A stretch of 64,000 nucleotides of DNA from Allocatelliglobosispora scoriae (GTDB lineage Bacteria > Actinomycetota > Actinomycetes > Mycobacteriales > Micromonosporaceae), in contig NZ_JACHMN010000002.1 of the NCBI RefSeq assembly GCF_014204945.1, positions 3,867,001 through 3,931,000 of the forward strand, read 5' to 3'. The position numbers and the translations under genes are program-made. Of this stretch, positions 24,477 to 34,489 are shown in pieces (positions within the stretch are counted from its first letter, which is position 1; the number at the start of each line of letters is the position of its first letter). The notes under the pieces were generated by a model, which saw only the letters and a program-made list of their open reading frames with translations, searched no databases and was not told where the DNA came from.

Positions 24477-26867
24477 TCAGAACACCGCGACCCAGGTCGA
24501 GGTGCCGCTGGTCCACAGAACGGCGATCTGAACACCCGCGTTGGCAACCTTGACGCCGTGGTTCGGCAGCTCGGGGTACCAGTAGGTCTTCGTGTCGTCG
24601 AACAGCGGGTTGCCGGCCTGGCTCTTGATGGTCTCAAGAACGCCAGCCTGGTGGATCTGGACCTTGCCCGTCTTGTTCAGGCCGAACGGAGCGTCGTAGA
24701 CCTGGACACGAGCGCGCCAGATGACGCCGTCCGAACGGACGAGCGGCTTCGGGTGCGAGTCGATGATCAGGTTACGACCGTTGCCCGGGTGGACGAACGT
24801 GTCGTTGTCCGCGTACGAGGTGTCCCAGTACGAGATCAGCAGACCCTCGTCGTACGAGTAGTGGTCGACCTTGTCCGGGAACGTCGGGTTGTACCCGAAG
24901 TAGTACGGACCGGTCTTGAGGTACTTGTCGTACGACGTGTAGGTGCGACCACCCGCGATGTAGAAGTGGTCGAACTCCTGCGTCGACGTGGAGCCGACGA
25001 CGGAGAACCCGTCGAGCGCCCAGGTCGTCGCGGTCTCGGCGCCGTCGGCGAAGATCTCGGCACCGTTGGCGGTGACGGAGATGTTGTCGCCGAAGAAGCC
25101 ACCCTCGAAGACGCCACCGTCGGTGACGTAGTGCAGGCGGACCTGCACCGGAGCACCGGCGTAGGCGGTCAGAGGGACGTTGATGTCCACCCACGCGCCA
25201 CCGGTGTTGCCCTCGATGGCCGGACGGCCGCCGCCATCGGCACTGAACGGCGCTCCGCCGACGGTGCCGTTGAGAGCGGTCCAGTTGGTGCCGTCGGTCG
25301 AGGCCTCGAAGTAGAGGTAGTCGAACCCTTCCTCGATGCCGTACCGACCCTTGAGCGACAGAGCCGCGGACGACTTGCCGGTCAGGTCGAACGACCGCGT
25401 CTGCGTGGTGTTGAGGTCGTCGGCGTTGCCGGAGAAGTACTGCTTGGAGCCCGCGAACGGAGCACCCAGGTCAGAGGTGACCTGCTTCTTCGGCAGTGTG
25501 ACGACGAGAGCCTGCGGCTTCGCGGTGTTGTACTCCTGCGGGCCGAGCTCCAGCAGCTTGACGTCGCCGGCCTTGACGTTCTTGTAGTTCAGCCAGCCGA
25601 GCTGCAGCTTGTTCCAAGCACCGAGGTCACCGGCACGGTCGCCGATCCACTGCTCGCCAGCCGCGCCGAGGCGGGACTGGGCCATCAGGGTCCAGTGCTC
25701 GTTGTTGTTGTCGCCACCGCTGCTGACGTTGTAGTCGTCCGGGAGACCGAGGTCGTGACCGTACTCGTGGAAGAAGACCGACCGTCCGCCGTTCTCAGGC
25801 TGGATGGTGTAGTCGCCGATCCACAGGCCGGTCGTGCCAACCTGGGTGCCGCCGAGCGGGTTGTACGCCGGTCCGTCCAGGCCAGCGTTGCTGACGTAGG
25901 CGTACCAACGGTGGCTCCAGATCGCGTCCTCACCCTGCTGCGGGTCGCCGTCGGCCTGGTCGCCGCCGGAGTGGACGATCTGGAAGTGGTCGAGGTAACC
26001 GTCCGGCTCGTTGAAGTTGCCGTCGCCATCGAAGTCGTAACGGTCCCACTTGTCGAAGGTGGCAAGCTCCGCCGCGATCTGCGCGTCGGTGCGTCCCATC
26101 GCCTTCTGGTCGGCGACCCACTGGTTGGCGGCGTCCTTGACCAACACCCAGGTGTTGTTGCAGACGTTGCCACCGCACGGGAAGCCGTTGGACCGGCCGT
26201 ACCGGGCCTCGTTGTACTTGACCTTCACCCAGTCGGTGACGGTGCCGGAGACGCTGTAGCGACCCGAAGACTGGGTCTCGTAGTAGGTCTTCAGCGACTC
26301 GGTGTTGGTGCCAGCGCCGAAGTACACGTTCCGGAAGTAATCCGGGGTGAAGTCGGACTGCCACTTCGTCGAGTTGTCGACCGTACGGTCGGGTGCCGGG
26401 ATCGCGTTGTGCAGCGGTCCCTGGAAGGTCGCCGGTCCCTGCGTCGTCGGGTCAGTGTCCTGATCCGGGTAGCTGGGGTGCCGGTCGTTGCCGAACTCCG
26501 CGAGGATGACGAACACGCGGTCCGTCGTCTCGCGCGCGAGCTCGACATACTGGTTGCGCTTGCCACCGAACAGCCCGCCGATACCCCTGCCGCCTGAAAC
26601 GCTGGCACCGTTGGTTTGGCCGACCTTGGCGACGGTGCTGGCACCGCGCTTCTCGGTGGAGATCTGACCCGTGAGCACCTCGCTGAGCGCCTGCTCGCGA
26701 AGCTCACGCCGCTTAGCCTCAAGCGGGTTGGGCAGATCGTCGTCTGCGGGGGCGGGGGAACTGGGATCGGCCTGCACCGATGGTGCCGCGAACGCAACCG
26801 GGCTGAGCGTGAGGCCCATCCCTGTCGCGAGCGACACGGTGAGCAGGCCCACCATGAGTTTACGCAC
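24477..26867 (-). CDS. Secreted immune inhibitor A-type metalloprotease (M6)
   Basis: This large exported zinc protease has 796 aa. A Sec signal ends near residue 28 (AFA|AP) and a propeptide follows. The catalytic zinc motif is HEYGH at 367-371 (FFHEYGHDLGLPD), and an EF-like calcium loop DFDGDGNFNEPDG lies at 278-290. The C-terminal half carries the MAM-like/VEG domain region found in InhA proteins. Such enzymes degrade extracellular proteins; a host role cannot be assumed. GTG 26867 has GGAGG 7 nt upstream. The upstream region is AT-rich with inverted repeats. Confidence 0.93.
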   Translation of the reverse strand: MRKLMVGLLTVSLATGMGLTLSPVAFAAPSVQADPSSPAPADDDLPNPLEAKRRELREQALSEVLTGQISTEKRGASTVAKVGQTNGASVSGGRGIGGLFGGKRNQYVELARETTDRVFVILAEFGNDRHPSYPDQDTDPTTQGPATFQGPLHNAIPAPDRTVDNSTKWQSDFTPDYFRNVYFGAGTNTESLKTYYETQSSGRYSVSGTVTDWVKVKYNEARYGRSNGFPCGGNVCNNTWVLVKDAANQWVADQKAMGRTDAQIAAELATFDKWDRYDFDGDGNFNEPDGYLDHFQIVHSGGDQADGDPQQGEDAIWSHRWYAYVSNAGLDGPAYNPLGGTQVGTTGLWIGDYTIQPENGGRSVFFHEYGHDLGLPDDYNVSSGGDNNNEHWTLMAQSRLGAAGEQWIGDRAGDLGAWNKLQLGWLNYKNVKAGDVKLLELGPQEYNTAKPQALVVTLPKKQVTSDLGAPFAGSKQYFSGNADDLNTTQTRSFDLTGKSSAALSLKGRYGIEEGFDYLYFEASTDGTNWTALNGTVGGAPFSADGGGRPAIEGNTGGAWVDINVPLTAYAGAPVQVRLHYVTDGGVFEGGFFGDNISVTANGAEIFADGAETATTWALDGFSVVGSTSTQEFDHFYIAGGRTYTSYDKYLKTGPYYFGYNPTFPDKVDHYSYDEGLLISYWDTSYADNDTFVHPGNGRNLIIDSHPKPLVRSDGVIWRARVQVYDAPFGLNKTGKVQIHQAGVLETIKSQAGNPLFDDTKTYWYPELPNHGVKVANAGVQIAVLWTSGTSTWVAVF

Positions 26868-26957
26868 CTACGAACCTCCGGGTTGGGGGATGCCGAATGC
26901 CCTCCTGAGGATGGGGAGGGCCTACGCAGATGACAATGTCGTCATGCGCAAGGGCTA

Positions 26958-27026
26958 ACTGTGAAGATAGACACTGCGAGGGTTTCTGGGAACCCACCGA
27001 CGACTAAATCATTTTCACAGTAGTCG
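26958..27026 (-). promoter_or_regulatory. AT-rich upstream region of the M6 protease gene with inverted repeats
   Basis: ACTGTGAA (26958-26965) is matched by TTCACAGT (27014-27021). A second pair, CGACTA (27001-27006) and TAGTCG (27021-27026), overlaps it. The base composition is much lower in GC than the surroundings. These could be regulator sites for the protease gene. I could not settle a -35/-10 pair. Confidence 0.35.
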
Positions 27027-27109
27027 TTAACTCGACATGAATGGATTCGTGCGCAGGTCGCATGGCTCGTGTGTCCACTGTAGAGATAACGTCGGTGCCC
27101 AAGACAAAA

Positions 27110-27144
27110 CGGCGGGTAACAGCCCTCCAGGCCGTTACCCGCCG
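27110..27144 (-). terminator. Rho-independent terminator of acs
   Basis: An 11-bp stem (27110-27120 with 27134-27144, GTTACCCGCCG type) has a 13-nt loop. On the minus strand it is followed by GTTTTGTCTT, a clear T-rich tail, 23 nt after the acs stop. Confidence 0.8.
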
Positions 27145-27166
27145 CTTATTCGGTTGGTCTGAGTGG

Positions 27167-29119
<1,953 letters not shown>

Positions 29120-29333
29120 CGATGAGACTCCTCAGTGTGCGCGGTGTGTGCCTAGGTTAGTGCTGGTCGTGCTCCGGGTCGAGGGGTCGGCAACCCGTCG
29201 AGCCAGGCCCGCGCCGAACGGTCCCAGCGTTGCGCTCACTGGCGTTGCGTGCGCAGTTCGGCTTGATAGTGCTCACATAATGCCCTTTCCGCGCAGCTTC
29301 GAGCAACACGCCCTTCATATTAAGCTGATCAAC

Positions 29334-30065
29334 GTGACCGACCCGCTTGCTCCACTCTTGCAGCTTCCCGACGTCGAGGCGGCGGTTGTCCGTGCGCGGG
29401 CGGCGGTCGACGGCGCGCTGAAGCACTGGTCGCTGCGGAAGAAGGGCGGTCCGGTCGCGGCCGAGGTCAGCCTGCGGGCGGCGGTGGCGAGCGCTGCGTT
29501 GAGTGATCATCGGTACGCCACCGAAGAGGTCCGCACCGGCGCCGTCCTCGACCCCGTGGTCCAGGGCTCCCTGCGCGTCGCCGAGGCGCTGCCCGGCATG
29601 GTGGAGCTCTGGCCGAAGGTCCCCCGCCAGGCGCTGGCCCGCCTGCACCTGCTCGCCGCCACCGGTGTCCTGCCCGAGTCGGAGCTGGGCCGGCCGGTGG
29701 CCGACCCCGTCGTCGCGGCCCGCCTGGAGGCGCTCTCCGAGCTTGTCATCGCAGCCGAGGGGGAGCCGATCATCCGAGCGGCCGTCGTCCACGGGGAGCT
29801 GCTCGCCCTGCGCGCCTTCGAGGGGGCCAACGGGGTGGTCGCGCGGGCGGCGGCGAGGCTCACGCTGGTGAGCAGCGGGTTCGATGCGCGGGGCGTCATC
29901 GCGGTCGAGGAGGGCCACATGCGCCGCGAGCCCGAGTACGTCGGAGCCGCCAACGCCTTCGCCACCGGTACGCCGGACGGCCTGCGCTCCTGGCTGCGCC
30001 ACTACACGACGGCGATAGAGGAAGGCGTCGGCGTCTTCACGGAGATCGCCGACGCCTTCAACTGA
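29334..30065 (+). CDS. Fic-like protein with degenerate active site
   Basis: The 243-aa helical protein resembles actinobacterial proteins annotated as Fic family or oxidoreductase. Fic enzymes carry HxFxxGNGRxxR. Here the matching place reads LRAFEGANGVVARAA, lacking the catalytic His and the invariant first Arg, so AMP-transfer is doubtful. GTG 29334 is chosen because TAAGCT lies 7 nt upstream (a leaderless arrangement) and homologues begin MTDPLAPLL; ATG 29280 is the alternative. It is divergent from acs and ends 6 nt from the convergent membrane-protein gene. Confidence 0.75.
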   Translation: MTDPLAPLLQLPDVEAAVVRARAAVDGALKHWSLRKKGGPVAAEVSLRAAVASAALSDHRYATEEVRTGAVLDPVVQGSLRVAEALPGMVELWPKVPRQALARLHLLAATGVLPESELGRPVADPVVAARLEALSELVIAAEGEPIIRAAVVHGELLALRAFEGANGVVARAAARLTLVSSGFDARGVIAVEEGHMRREPEYVGAANAFATGTPDGLRSWLRHYTTAIEEGVGVFTEIADAFN

Positions 30066-30071
30066 TGCGTC

Positions 30072-30563
30072 CTACTGCTCCTGGACCGGGCTGACCGGCG
30101 CCGGCTGCGCGGCCTGCGGTGCTGCAGGCTGGGGTGCGTAGGGCTGGGGTGCTGCAGGCTGGGGTGCGTAGGCCTGCGGTGCTGCCGGCTGGGGTGCGTA
30201 GGGCTGGGCGGCGTTCGCCTGCGGCGGGTAGGCCGGGTAGGGGTTCGCCTGCGCCTCGACCGGGCCGGCCTTGCGCTCCTTGCGGCGGGTGATCGCGTTG
30301 CGGATCACGTTGAAGATCAGCACGGCGGGCACGATGAACGCCTTGAAGACGATCCAGTAGGTGCCGCCGTCGAAGAGCAGGGCCAGGTAGAAGCCGTAGC
30401 CGAAGAAGGCGAGGCCGACCACGGCGCTGACCGCCCGCTCGCCCTTCGTCTGCTCGCCGACGCCGCTGATGCCGAGGAACAGCATGATCAGGCCTGAGAT
30501 GACCAGGAGGACGACGTAGGCCGAGAAGCCGGGGTCGGCGTCGAAGTCGAGATTCCAGTACAT
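30072..30563 (-). CDS. Small membrane protein with Pro/Ala/Gln repeat tail
   Basis: The 163-aa protein has three hydrophobic segments in residues 14-90 (GFSAYVVLLVISGLIMLFL, AVVGLAFFGYGFYLALLF, AFIVPAVLIFNVI). A cytosolic-type tail of YAPQPAAPQ repeats follows. The start is ATG 30563, with GGAG 7 nt upstream; the frame extends further only through sequence lacking a signal. The function is unknown. The tail is encoded by three 30-bp DNA repeats. Confidence 0.78.
   Translation of the reverse strand: MYWNLDFDADPGFSAYVVLLVISGLIMLFLGISGVGEQTKGERAVSAVVGLAFFGYGFYLALLFDGGTYWIVFKAFIVPAVLIFNVIRNAITRRKERKAGPVEAQANPYPAYPPQANAAQPYAPQPAAPQAYAPQPAAPQPYAPQPAAPQAAQPAPVSPVQEQ
30121..30210. repeat. Three tandem 30-bp repeats inside the membrane-protein gene
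   Basis: Units at 30121-30150, 30151-30180 and 30181-30210 differ at only a few bases and keep the reading frame. Each adds ten residues of the YAPQPAAPQ type. Copy number probably varies between strains. Confidence 0.93.
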
Positions 30564-30674
30564 GAGGGGCTCCGCAGGTGGGGGTTGAACACAAGAACGG
30601 CGTGACTCTAGAGCAGAACGCCGAAGCTGTGTGTCCCCTGGGAACTGAGCATGACTGGCGGTAATGACGGGAAA

Positions 30675-30855
30675 GTAGGATGGCGCCGCTACAAGACGCG
30701 GCGCCATCGCGCACTTCCCGCCGGGTTACCAGGCGTGCACCTATGACGAACGACGCCGGTCCTTGCGGTGCCGACGCCTCGTGCCTACTCGCGGCTGATC
30801 GCGCGTGGGTGCCCGGAGGCCGTGCCCGGAATCCAAGTCACCAAGTGCGGTTATT
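30675..30855 (-). ncRNA. Candidate Ms1/MTS2823-like small RNA
   Basis: The 388-bp interval 30564-30951 has no convincing gene. It lies directly downstream of the HAD hydrolase gene, where mycobacteria encode the abundant RNA-polymerase-binding RNA Ms1 (MTS2823). On the minus strand a long-range helix is possible between CGCACTT (30849-30843) and AAGTGCG (30716-30710). A strong 11-bp terminator hairpin (30708-30679, loop of 8) then follows, with CTACTTTCCC after it. A further CCGGG/CCCGG pairing is possible inside. The 5' end is not fixed because I saw no convincing -35/-10 pair. The assignment rests on position and structure, not on sequence identity. Confidence 0.5.
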
Positions 30856-30951
30856 CGGTTCCGTATCCACTTTTCTACGCTTCTACCTGCGAGTAGTGAA
30901 GCGGTCGCCGTGATCCTGTGACTGGTGGGGCAGATGAGGCTGGTGTGACGG

Positions 30952-31764
30952 TCAGGCGTCCAGCTTTCGGGCGGCGCGGCGCTTGTGCCCGTACCAGGCG
31001 ATGCCGATGGCGAGACCGACGCCGACCGCGGCGGCTGCCGCGACCGGGACCGCCGGGCGCTCCTTGAGCTGCTTGCGGACCCGCATGCTGAGCGGCACCG
31101 GGTGGCGGAACTCCAGGATCGGCCAGTCGTGCTCGACGGCGAGCTTGCGCAGCCCGCGATCGGGGTTGACCGCCGTCGGGTGGCCGACCTCCTCCAGCAG
31201 CGGGGCATCGGAGATCGAGTCGGAGTAGGCATAGCACTCGGCGAGGTCGTAGCCGCGCTCCTTGGCGAGCTCGCGAACCCCGTCGACCTTCGCCGGACCG
31301 GCGGCATAGAAATCGATCTCGCCGGTGTAGGTGCCGTCGACGACGCGCATCCGGGTCGCGATCACGTCGCTGACCCCGAGCTGCTCGCCGATCGGGCGCA
31401 CGAACTCGTCGCCCGATGCCGAGACGAGGACCACGTCCCGCCCCGCCGCCTGGTGCTCGGCGATGAGCGTCGCCGCCTCCGCGTAGACATAGGGCTTGAT
31501 CAGCTCGTTGAGCGTCTCCGCGACGATCTGCTGCACCTGGTCGGCTCGCCAGCCACGGCAGAGCTCGGCCAGGTAGTCGCGAGTCTTCGCCATGCCGGCC
31601 TCATCGGCGCCGCCCAGCTTGAAGGCCAGGTGCGCGTAGGCCGCCTTGACGGCATCGCGTCGCGTGATGAGCCCATCACGATAGAAGGGACGACCGAAGG
31701 CCAACGCGCTTGATTTGGCGATGACGGTCTTGTCCAGGTCGAAGAAAGCGGCGCTACGCCCCAC
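30952..31764 (-). CDS. HAD-IB family phosphatase, SerB-like, membrane-anchored
   Basis: The 270-aa protein is the counterpart of M. tuberculosis Rv3661. HAD motif I is FFDLDKT (D9 and D11), motif II is in VLVSASGDE, and motif IV is YAYSDSISDAPLL. A C-terminal helix (VAAAAAVGVGLAIGIAWYG) followed by HKRRAARK suggests attachment to the membrane. The substrate is not known; the family includes phosphoserine phosphatases and lipid phosphatases. GTG 31764 has no ribosome site, but TAGACT lies 8 nt upstream, so it is probably leaderless. It is divergent from ssd, as in mycobacteria. Confidence 0.88.
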   Translation of the reverse strand: MGRSAAFFDLDKTVIAKSSALAFGRPFYRDGLITRRDAVKAAYAHLAFKLGGADEAGMAKTRDYLAELCRGWRADQVQQIVAETLNELIKPYVYAEAATLIAEHQAAGRDVVLVSASGDEFVRPIGEQLGVSDVIATRMRVVDGTYTGEIDFYAAGPAKVDGVRELAKERGYDLAECYAYSDSISDAPLLEEVGHPTAVNPDRGLRKLAVEHDWPILEFRHPVPLSMRVRKQLKERPAVPVAAAAAVGVGLAIGIAWYGHKRRAARKLDA

Positions 31765-31933
31765 GGCTGGCGAGTCTACGCGGCCCCCGCGAGCGGGTGT
31801 GACCCCACGCCGGTGGCCACATCCGGCCGGTGCTTTTGTTACTGATCAGCGACTCAGTGATTGCGCAGAGTACGATCTTGAAAGCGAATCGGCGTGTCGG
31901 CGCGTTTTAGGCAAATCCCCCCTCGACGCGCAC

Positions 31934-32067
31934 GGCTCGCTCAGGCATGCTTGACACACGCGAGCCCTCGGCGGTCGCACCCCCCCCGTGACCGCTGAGC
32001 GGGTTTCGGCTCAACCCCCCCGGAGCCGGACCCCTAGGACGACCCCCGTCTATCGACGGGGGTCGTC
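31934..32067 (+). other. Structured gene-free region with strong terminal hairpin
   Basis: The interval 31765-32234 between HAD and ssd has no gene I can support. On the plus strand it contains successive stems: GGCTCGC/GCGAGCC (31934-31940, 31960-31966), GCGGTC/GACCGC (31971-31976, 31990-31995), and a perfect 13-bp hairpin with a TATC loop (32038-32067). Two runs of 7-8 C separate them. This looks like a small RNA or a leader with an attenuator before ssd-tad. TTGACA occurs at 31951-31956, but no matching -10 was found. Confidence 0.4.
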
Positions 32068-32101
32068 GCCATTGTGGGCTGACATCCAGGCCCCCGTAGT
32101 C

Positions 32102-32160
32102 CTGTGGAACGCACCCCCCGGTTGTCCACATGGCCGTGATGTCCACAGAAGTGGACATCA
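32102..32160 (+). promoter_or_regulatory. Clustered DnaA-box-like sites and inverted repeat before ssd
   Basis: TTGTCCACA (32122-32130) matches the actinobacterial DnaA box. ATGTCCACA (32139-32147) and a reverse-strand copy at 32102-32110 (CTGTGGAAC) are close variants. A perfect 10-bp inverted repeat, 32137-32146 with 32151-32160 around AGAA, overlaps the second box. It lies 75-133 nt before the ssd start. Confidence 0.4.
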
Positions 32161-32234
32161 TCAATGGCATCGAGCGCTGTCCGGTAGAGGACCGTGAACG
32201 GGTCACCTTCCCGACCCGAGACCGGAGCCCGCCG

Positions 32235-33308
32235 ATGCGTTCGACCGTCCGACCCCTGGTCATCACCGCCGATCCGGAGATCCTCGACGACCTGCTCCGG
32301 CTCGTCTCCGTCGCCGGTGCCGAGGCCGACGTCGTCATCGATCCCGCCGGCGCGCGTTCCCGTTTCGGCACCGCGCCGCTCGTCCTGATCGGGGCGGATC
32401 AGGCGCCCGCCTGCATGCGGGCCCGATTCCCACGTCGGCGGCGTGTCGTCTTCGTCGCCCGCGACGGCGCGACGGCCGAGCAGGTCAACGAGTTCGCGCC
32501 GCAGTTCGGGGCCGAGTTCGTCGCCGTGCTGCCGATCGCCGAGCCGTGGCTGGTCGACCTGATCGCCGACTGCCACAGCGATGCGAGTGCCCGGCCGGGC
32601 CGGGTCGTCACCGTCGTCGGCGGTCGCGGTGGGGCCGGTGCCTCGACGCTCGCGGCCGGGCTCGCGACCACCGCGGTGCGGGCGGGCAAGCGCACCCTCC
32701 TGATCGACGCGGATCCCCTCGGCGGCGGGCTCGACCTGGTGCTGGGCTGGGAGACGGTGCAGGGGCTGCGCTGGCCGTCGCTGGTCGAGGCGAGTGGCCG
32801 GGTCGACGAGGCGGCGCTCGTGCGCGAGCTGCCCGGCCGAGGCGATCTGGTGGTGCTCTCGTGGGGTCGGGCCGACCGCGACGGCGAGTCGCCCACCTGG
32901 CTGCCGGCCGAGGCGATGGCCGCGACCCTGGACGCCGGTCGCCGTGGCCGCGACCTCATCGTGGTCGACCTGCCCAGACGTCTCGACGACACCGCGATGG
33001 TCGCCCTCGCCGCCGCCGACCTCGCGCTGATGGTGATCCCCGCGGAGCTGCGTGCCGCCGCTGCCGCCGCCCGCTTCGCCGTCGAGGTGCTGCGACATCG
33101 CGACTCGCTCGACCTCATCGTGCGCGGTCCGTCCCCGGGCAACCTGCGCCCGGAGGAGGTCGCCAAGGCGGTCGGGCTGCCGCTCGCGGGAGTGCTGCGC
33201 CCCGAGCCCGGCCTCGACGCCGCTCTCGAACGCGGTGAGGCGCCCGCGGCGAGCGGACGTGGACCGCTCGCCGAACTCTGCACCCGCCTGCTGAAGGAGC
33301 TGCCGTGA
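32235..33308 (+). CDS. ssd: Septum-site determining protein Ssd / TadZ-CpaE-like ATPase
   Basis: This 357-aa MinD/ParA-superfamily protein corresponds to M. tuberculosis Rv3660c. Ssd influences septum placement there, while CpaE/TadZ proteins position Tad pilus machines. The N-terminal 115 residues look like a receiver-type fold. A deviant Walker A follows, GGRGGAGASTLAAGLA, then DADPLGGGLD and the switch region VVDLPRR. ATG 32235 is chosen over earlier in-frame starts because GGAG lies 7 nt before it. It overlaps tadA by 4 nt and so heads the tad operon. Confidence 0.88.
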   Translation: MRSTVRPLVITADPEILDDLLRLVSVAGAEADVVIDPAGARSRFGTAPLVLIGADQAPACMRARFPRRRRVVFVARDGATAEQVNEFAPQFGAEFVAVLPIAEPWLVDLIADCHSDASARPGRVVTVVGGRGGAGASTLAAGLATTAVRAGKRTLLIDADPLGGGLDLVLGWETVQGLRWPSLVEASGRVDEAALVRELPGRGDLVVLSWGRADRDGESPTWLPAEAMAATLDAGRRGRDLIVVDLPRRLDDTAMVALAAADLALMVIPAELRAAAAAARFAVEVLRHRDSLDLIVRGPSPGNLRPEEVAKAVGLPLAGVLRPEPGLDAALERGEAPAASGRGPLAELCTRLLKELP

Positions 33309-34489
33309 CACTGCTGGCCCAGGACCATTTCACCGACCGGGTTCGCGAGCGCCTCGCGGGCAGCGGCGATGCCGCCTCACCATCGGCGGTCGTCGCGGCG
33401 CTGCGGGCCGAGCCCGGCGTCGCGCCGCTCGGCGACACGACGCTGCTGCGTCTCGCCGATCGCGTGCACAGCGATCTCGCGGGTGCGGGGCCGCTCGCCG
33501 GGCTCCTCGCCGACCAGGCCGTCACCGATGTGCTCGTCAACGGGGTCGAGGTCTGGGTCGATCGAGGCCACGGCCTGGTCCGGGGACCGTCGCTCTTCCG
33601 CGATCCGCAGGAGGTGCGACGGCTCGCGCAGCGCCTCGCCGCCGGGGCCGGTCGTCGGCTCGACGACGGGAGCCCGTTCGTGGACGCCCGTCTCGCGGAC
33701 GGCACCCGGCTGCACGCGGTCCTGCCGCCGGTCGCCCCCTTCGGTCCGTGCCTGTCGCTGCGTACGTTTCGCCAGCGCCCGTTCGTCATCGGCGAGCTGG
33801 TCCCGGCGCCCGTCGCCGAGTTGCTCGCGGCGGTGATGGCGGCCCGGCTGAGCTTCGTCATCAGCGGCGGGACCGGTTCGGGCAAGACGACCATGCTCAA
33901 CGCGATGCTGGGGCTCGTCCCGGTGACCGAGCGGATCGTGCTCGTCGAGGACTCCGCCGAGCTGCGCCCCCGCCATCCGCACGTCGTGGGGCTGCAATCC
34001 CGAACAGCCAATGTGGAGGGTGCGGGATCGGTCGCGATGGCCGACCTCGTCCGGCAGGCGCTGCGGATGCGCCCCGATCGCCTCGTGGTGGGGGAGTGCC
34101 GCGGTGGCGAGGTCGCCGACCTGCTCGCTGCCCTCAACACCGGCCACGAGGGCGGCGCGGGCACGCTGCACGCCAACGCGGCGACCGACGTACCGGCCCG
34201 GCTCGAATCGCTCGGGCTGCTCGGCGGCCTGCCGAGAGCGGTGCTCCACGCACAGCTCGCCGCAGCGCTCCAGCTCGTCCTGCACCTGCGCCGGGTCCCC
34301 GGCGGCCGGGTGCTGGAGGAGGCGTGCCTGCTGCTGCCGTCCGGCCGCGACGGCTTGGTGGCCGCCGTCCCGGCCTGGCAGCTCGGTCGCGGCGCTGGGC
34401 CCGCAGCGCAACGCCTCTCCGACCTCTTCACCACCCGTGGGGTACGCCCACCGGCGCTCCTCGGCACCCCGGGGTCCGCACCGTGCTGA
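33305..34489 (+). CDS. tadA: Tad pilus assembly ATPase TadA/CpaF
   Basis: This 394-aa secretion ATPase powers Flp/Tad pilus assembly in the cytoplasm. Walker A GGTGSGKTT is at residues 188-196. The aspartate box EDSAELR, the Walker B region DRLVVGECRGGEVADLL and the His box NTGHEGGAGTLHAN are all present. GTG 33305 overlaps the ssd stop (GTGA). Its end overlaps the tadB start by 7 nt. Confidence 0.95.
   Translation: MTLLAQDHFTDRVRERLAGSGDAASPSAVVAALRAEPGVAPLGDTTLLRLADRVHSDLAGAGPLAGLLADQAVTDVLVNGVEVWVDRGHGLVRGPSLFRDPQEVRRLAQRLAAGAGRRLDDGSPFVDARLADGTRLHAVLPPVAPFGPCLSLRTFRQRPFVIGELVPAPVAELLAAVMAARLSFVISGGTGSGKTTMLNAMLGLVPVTERIVLVEDSAELRPRHPHVVGLQSRTANVEGAGSVAMADLVRQALRMRPDRLVVGECRGGEVADLLAALNTGHEGGAGTLHANAATDVPARLESLGLLGGLPRAVLHAQLAAALQLVLHLRRVPGGRVLEEACLLLPSGRDGLVAAVPAWQLGRGAGPAAQRLSDLFTTRGVRPPALLGTPGSAPC

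Noticed and set aside
30680-30913. 77-aa plus-strand frame in the HAD/membrane-protein gap
   Set aside because: No ribosome site, no homology I can see and irregular codon use; the interval fits a structured RNA on the other strand better.
32102-32160. Replication origin from DnaA-box-like sites
   Set aside because: Only a few boxes and no dnaA, dnaN or AT-rich unwinding region; a promoter-level role is more likely.
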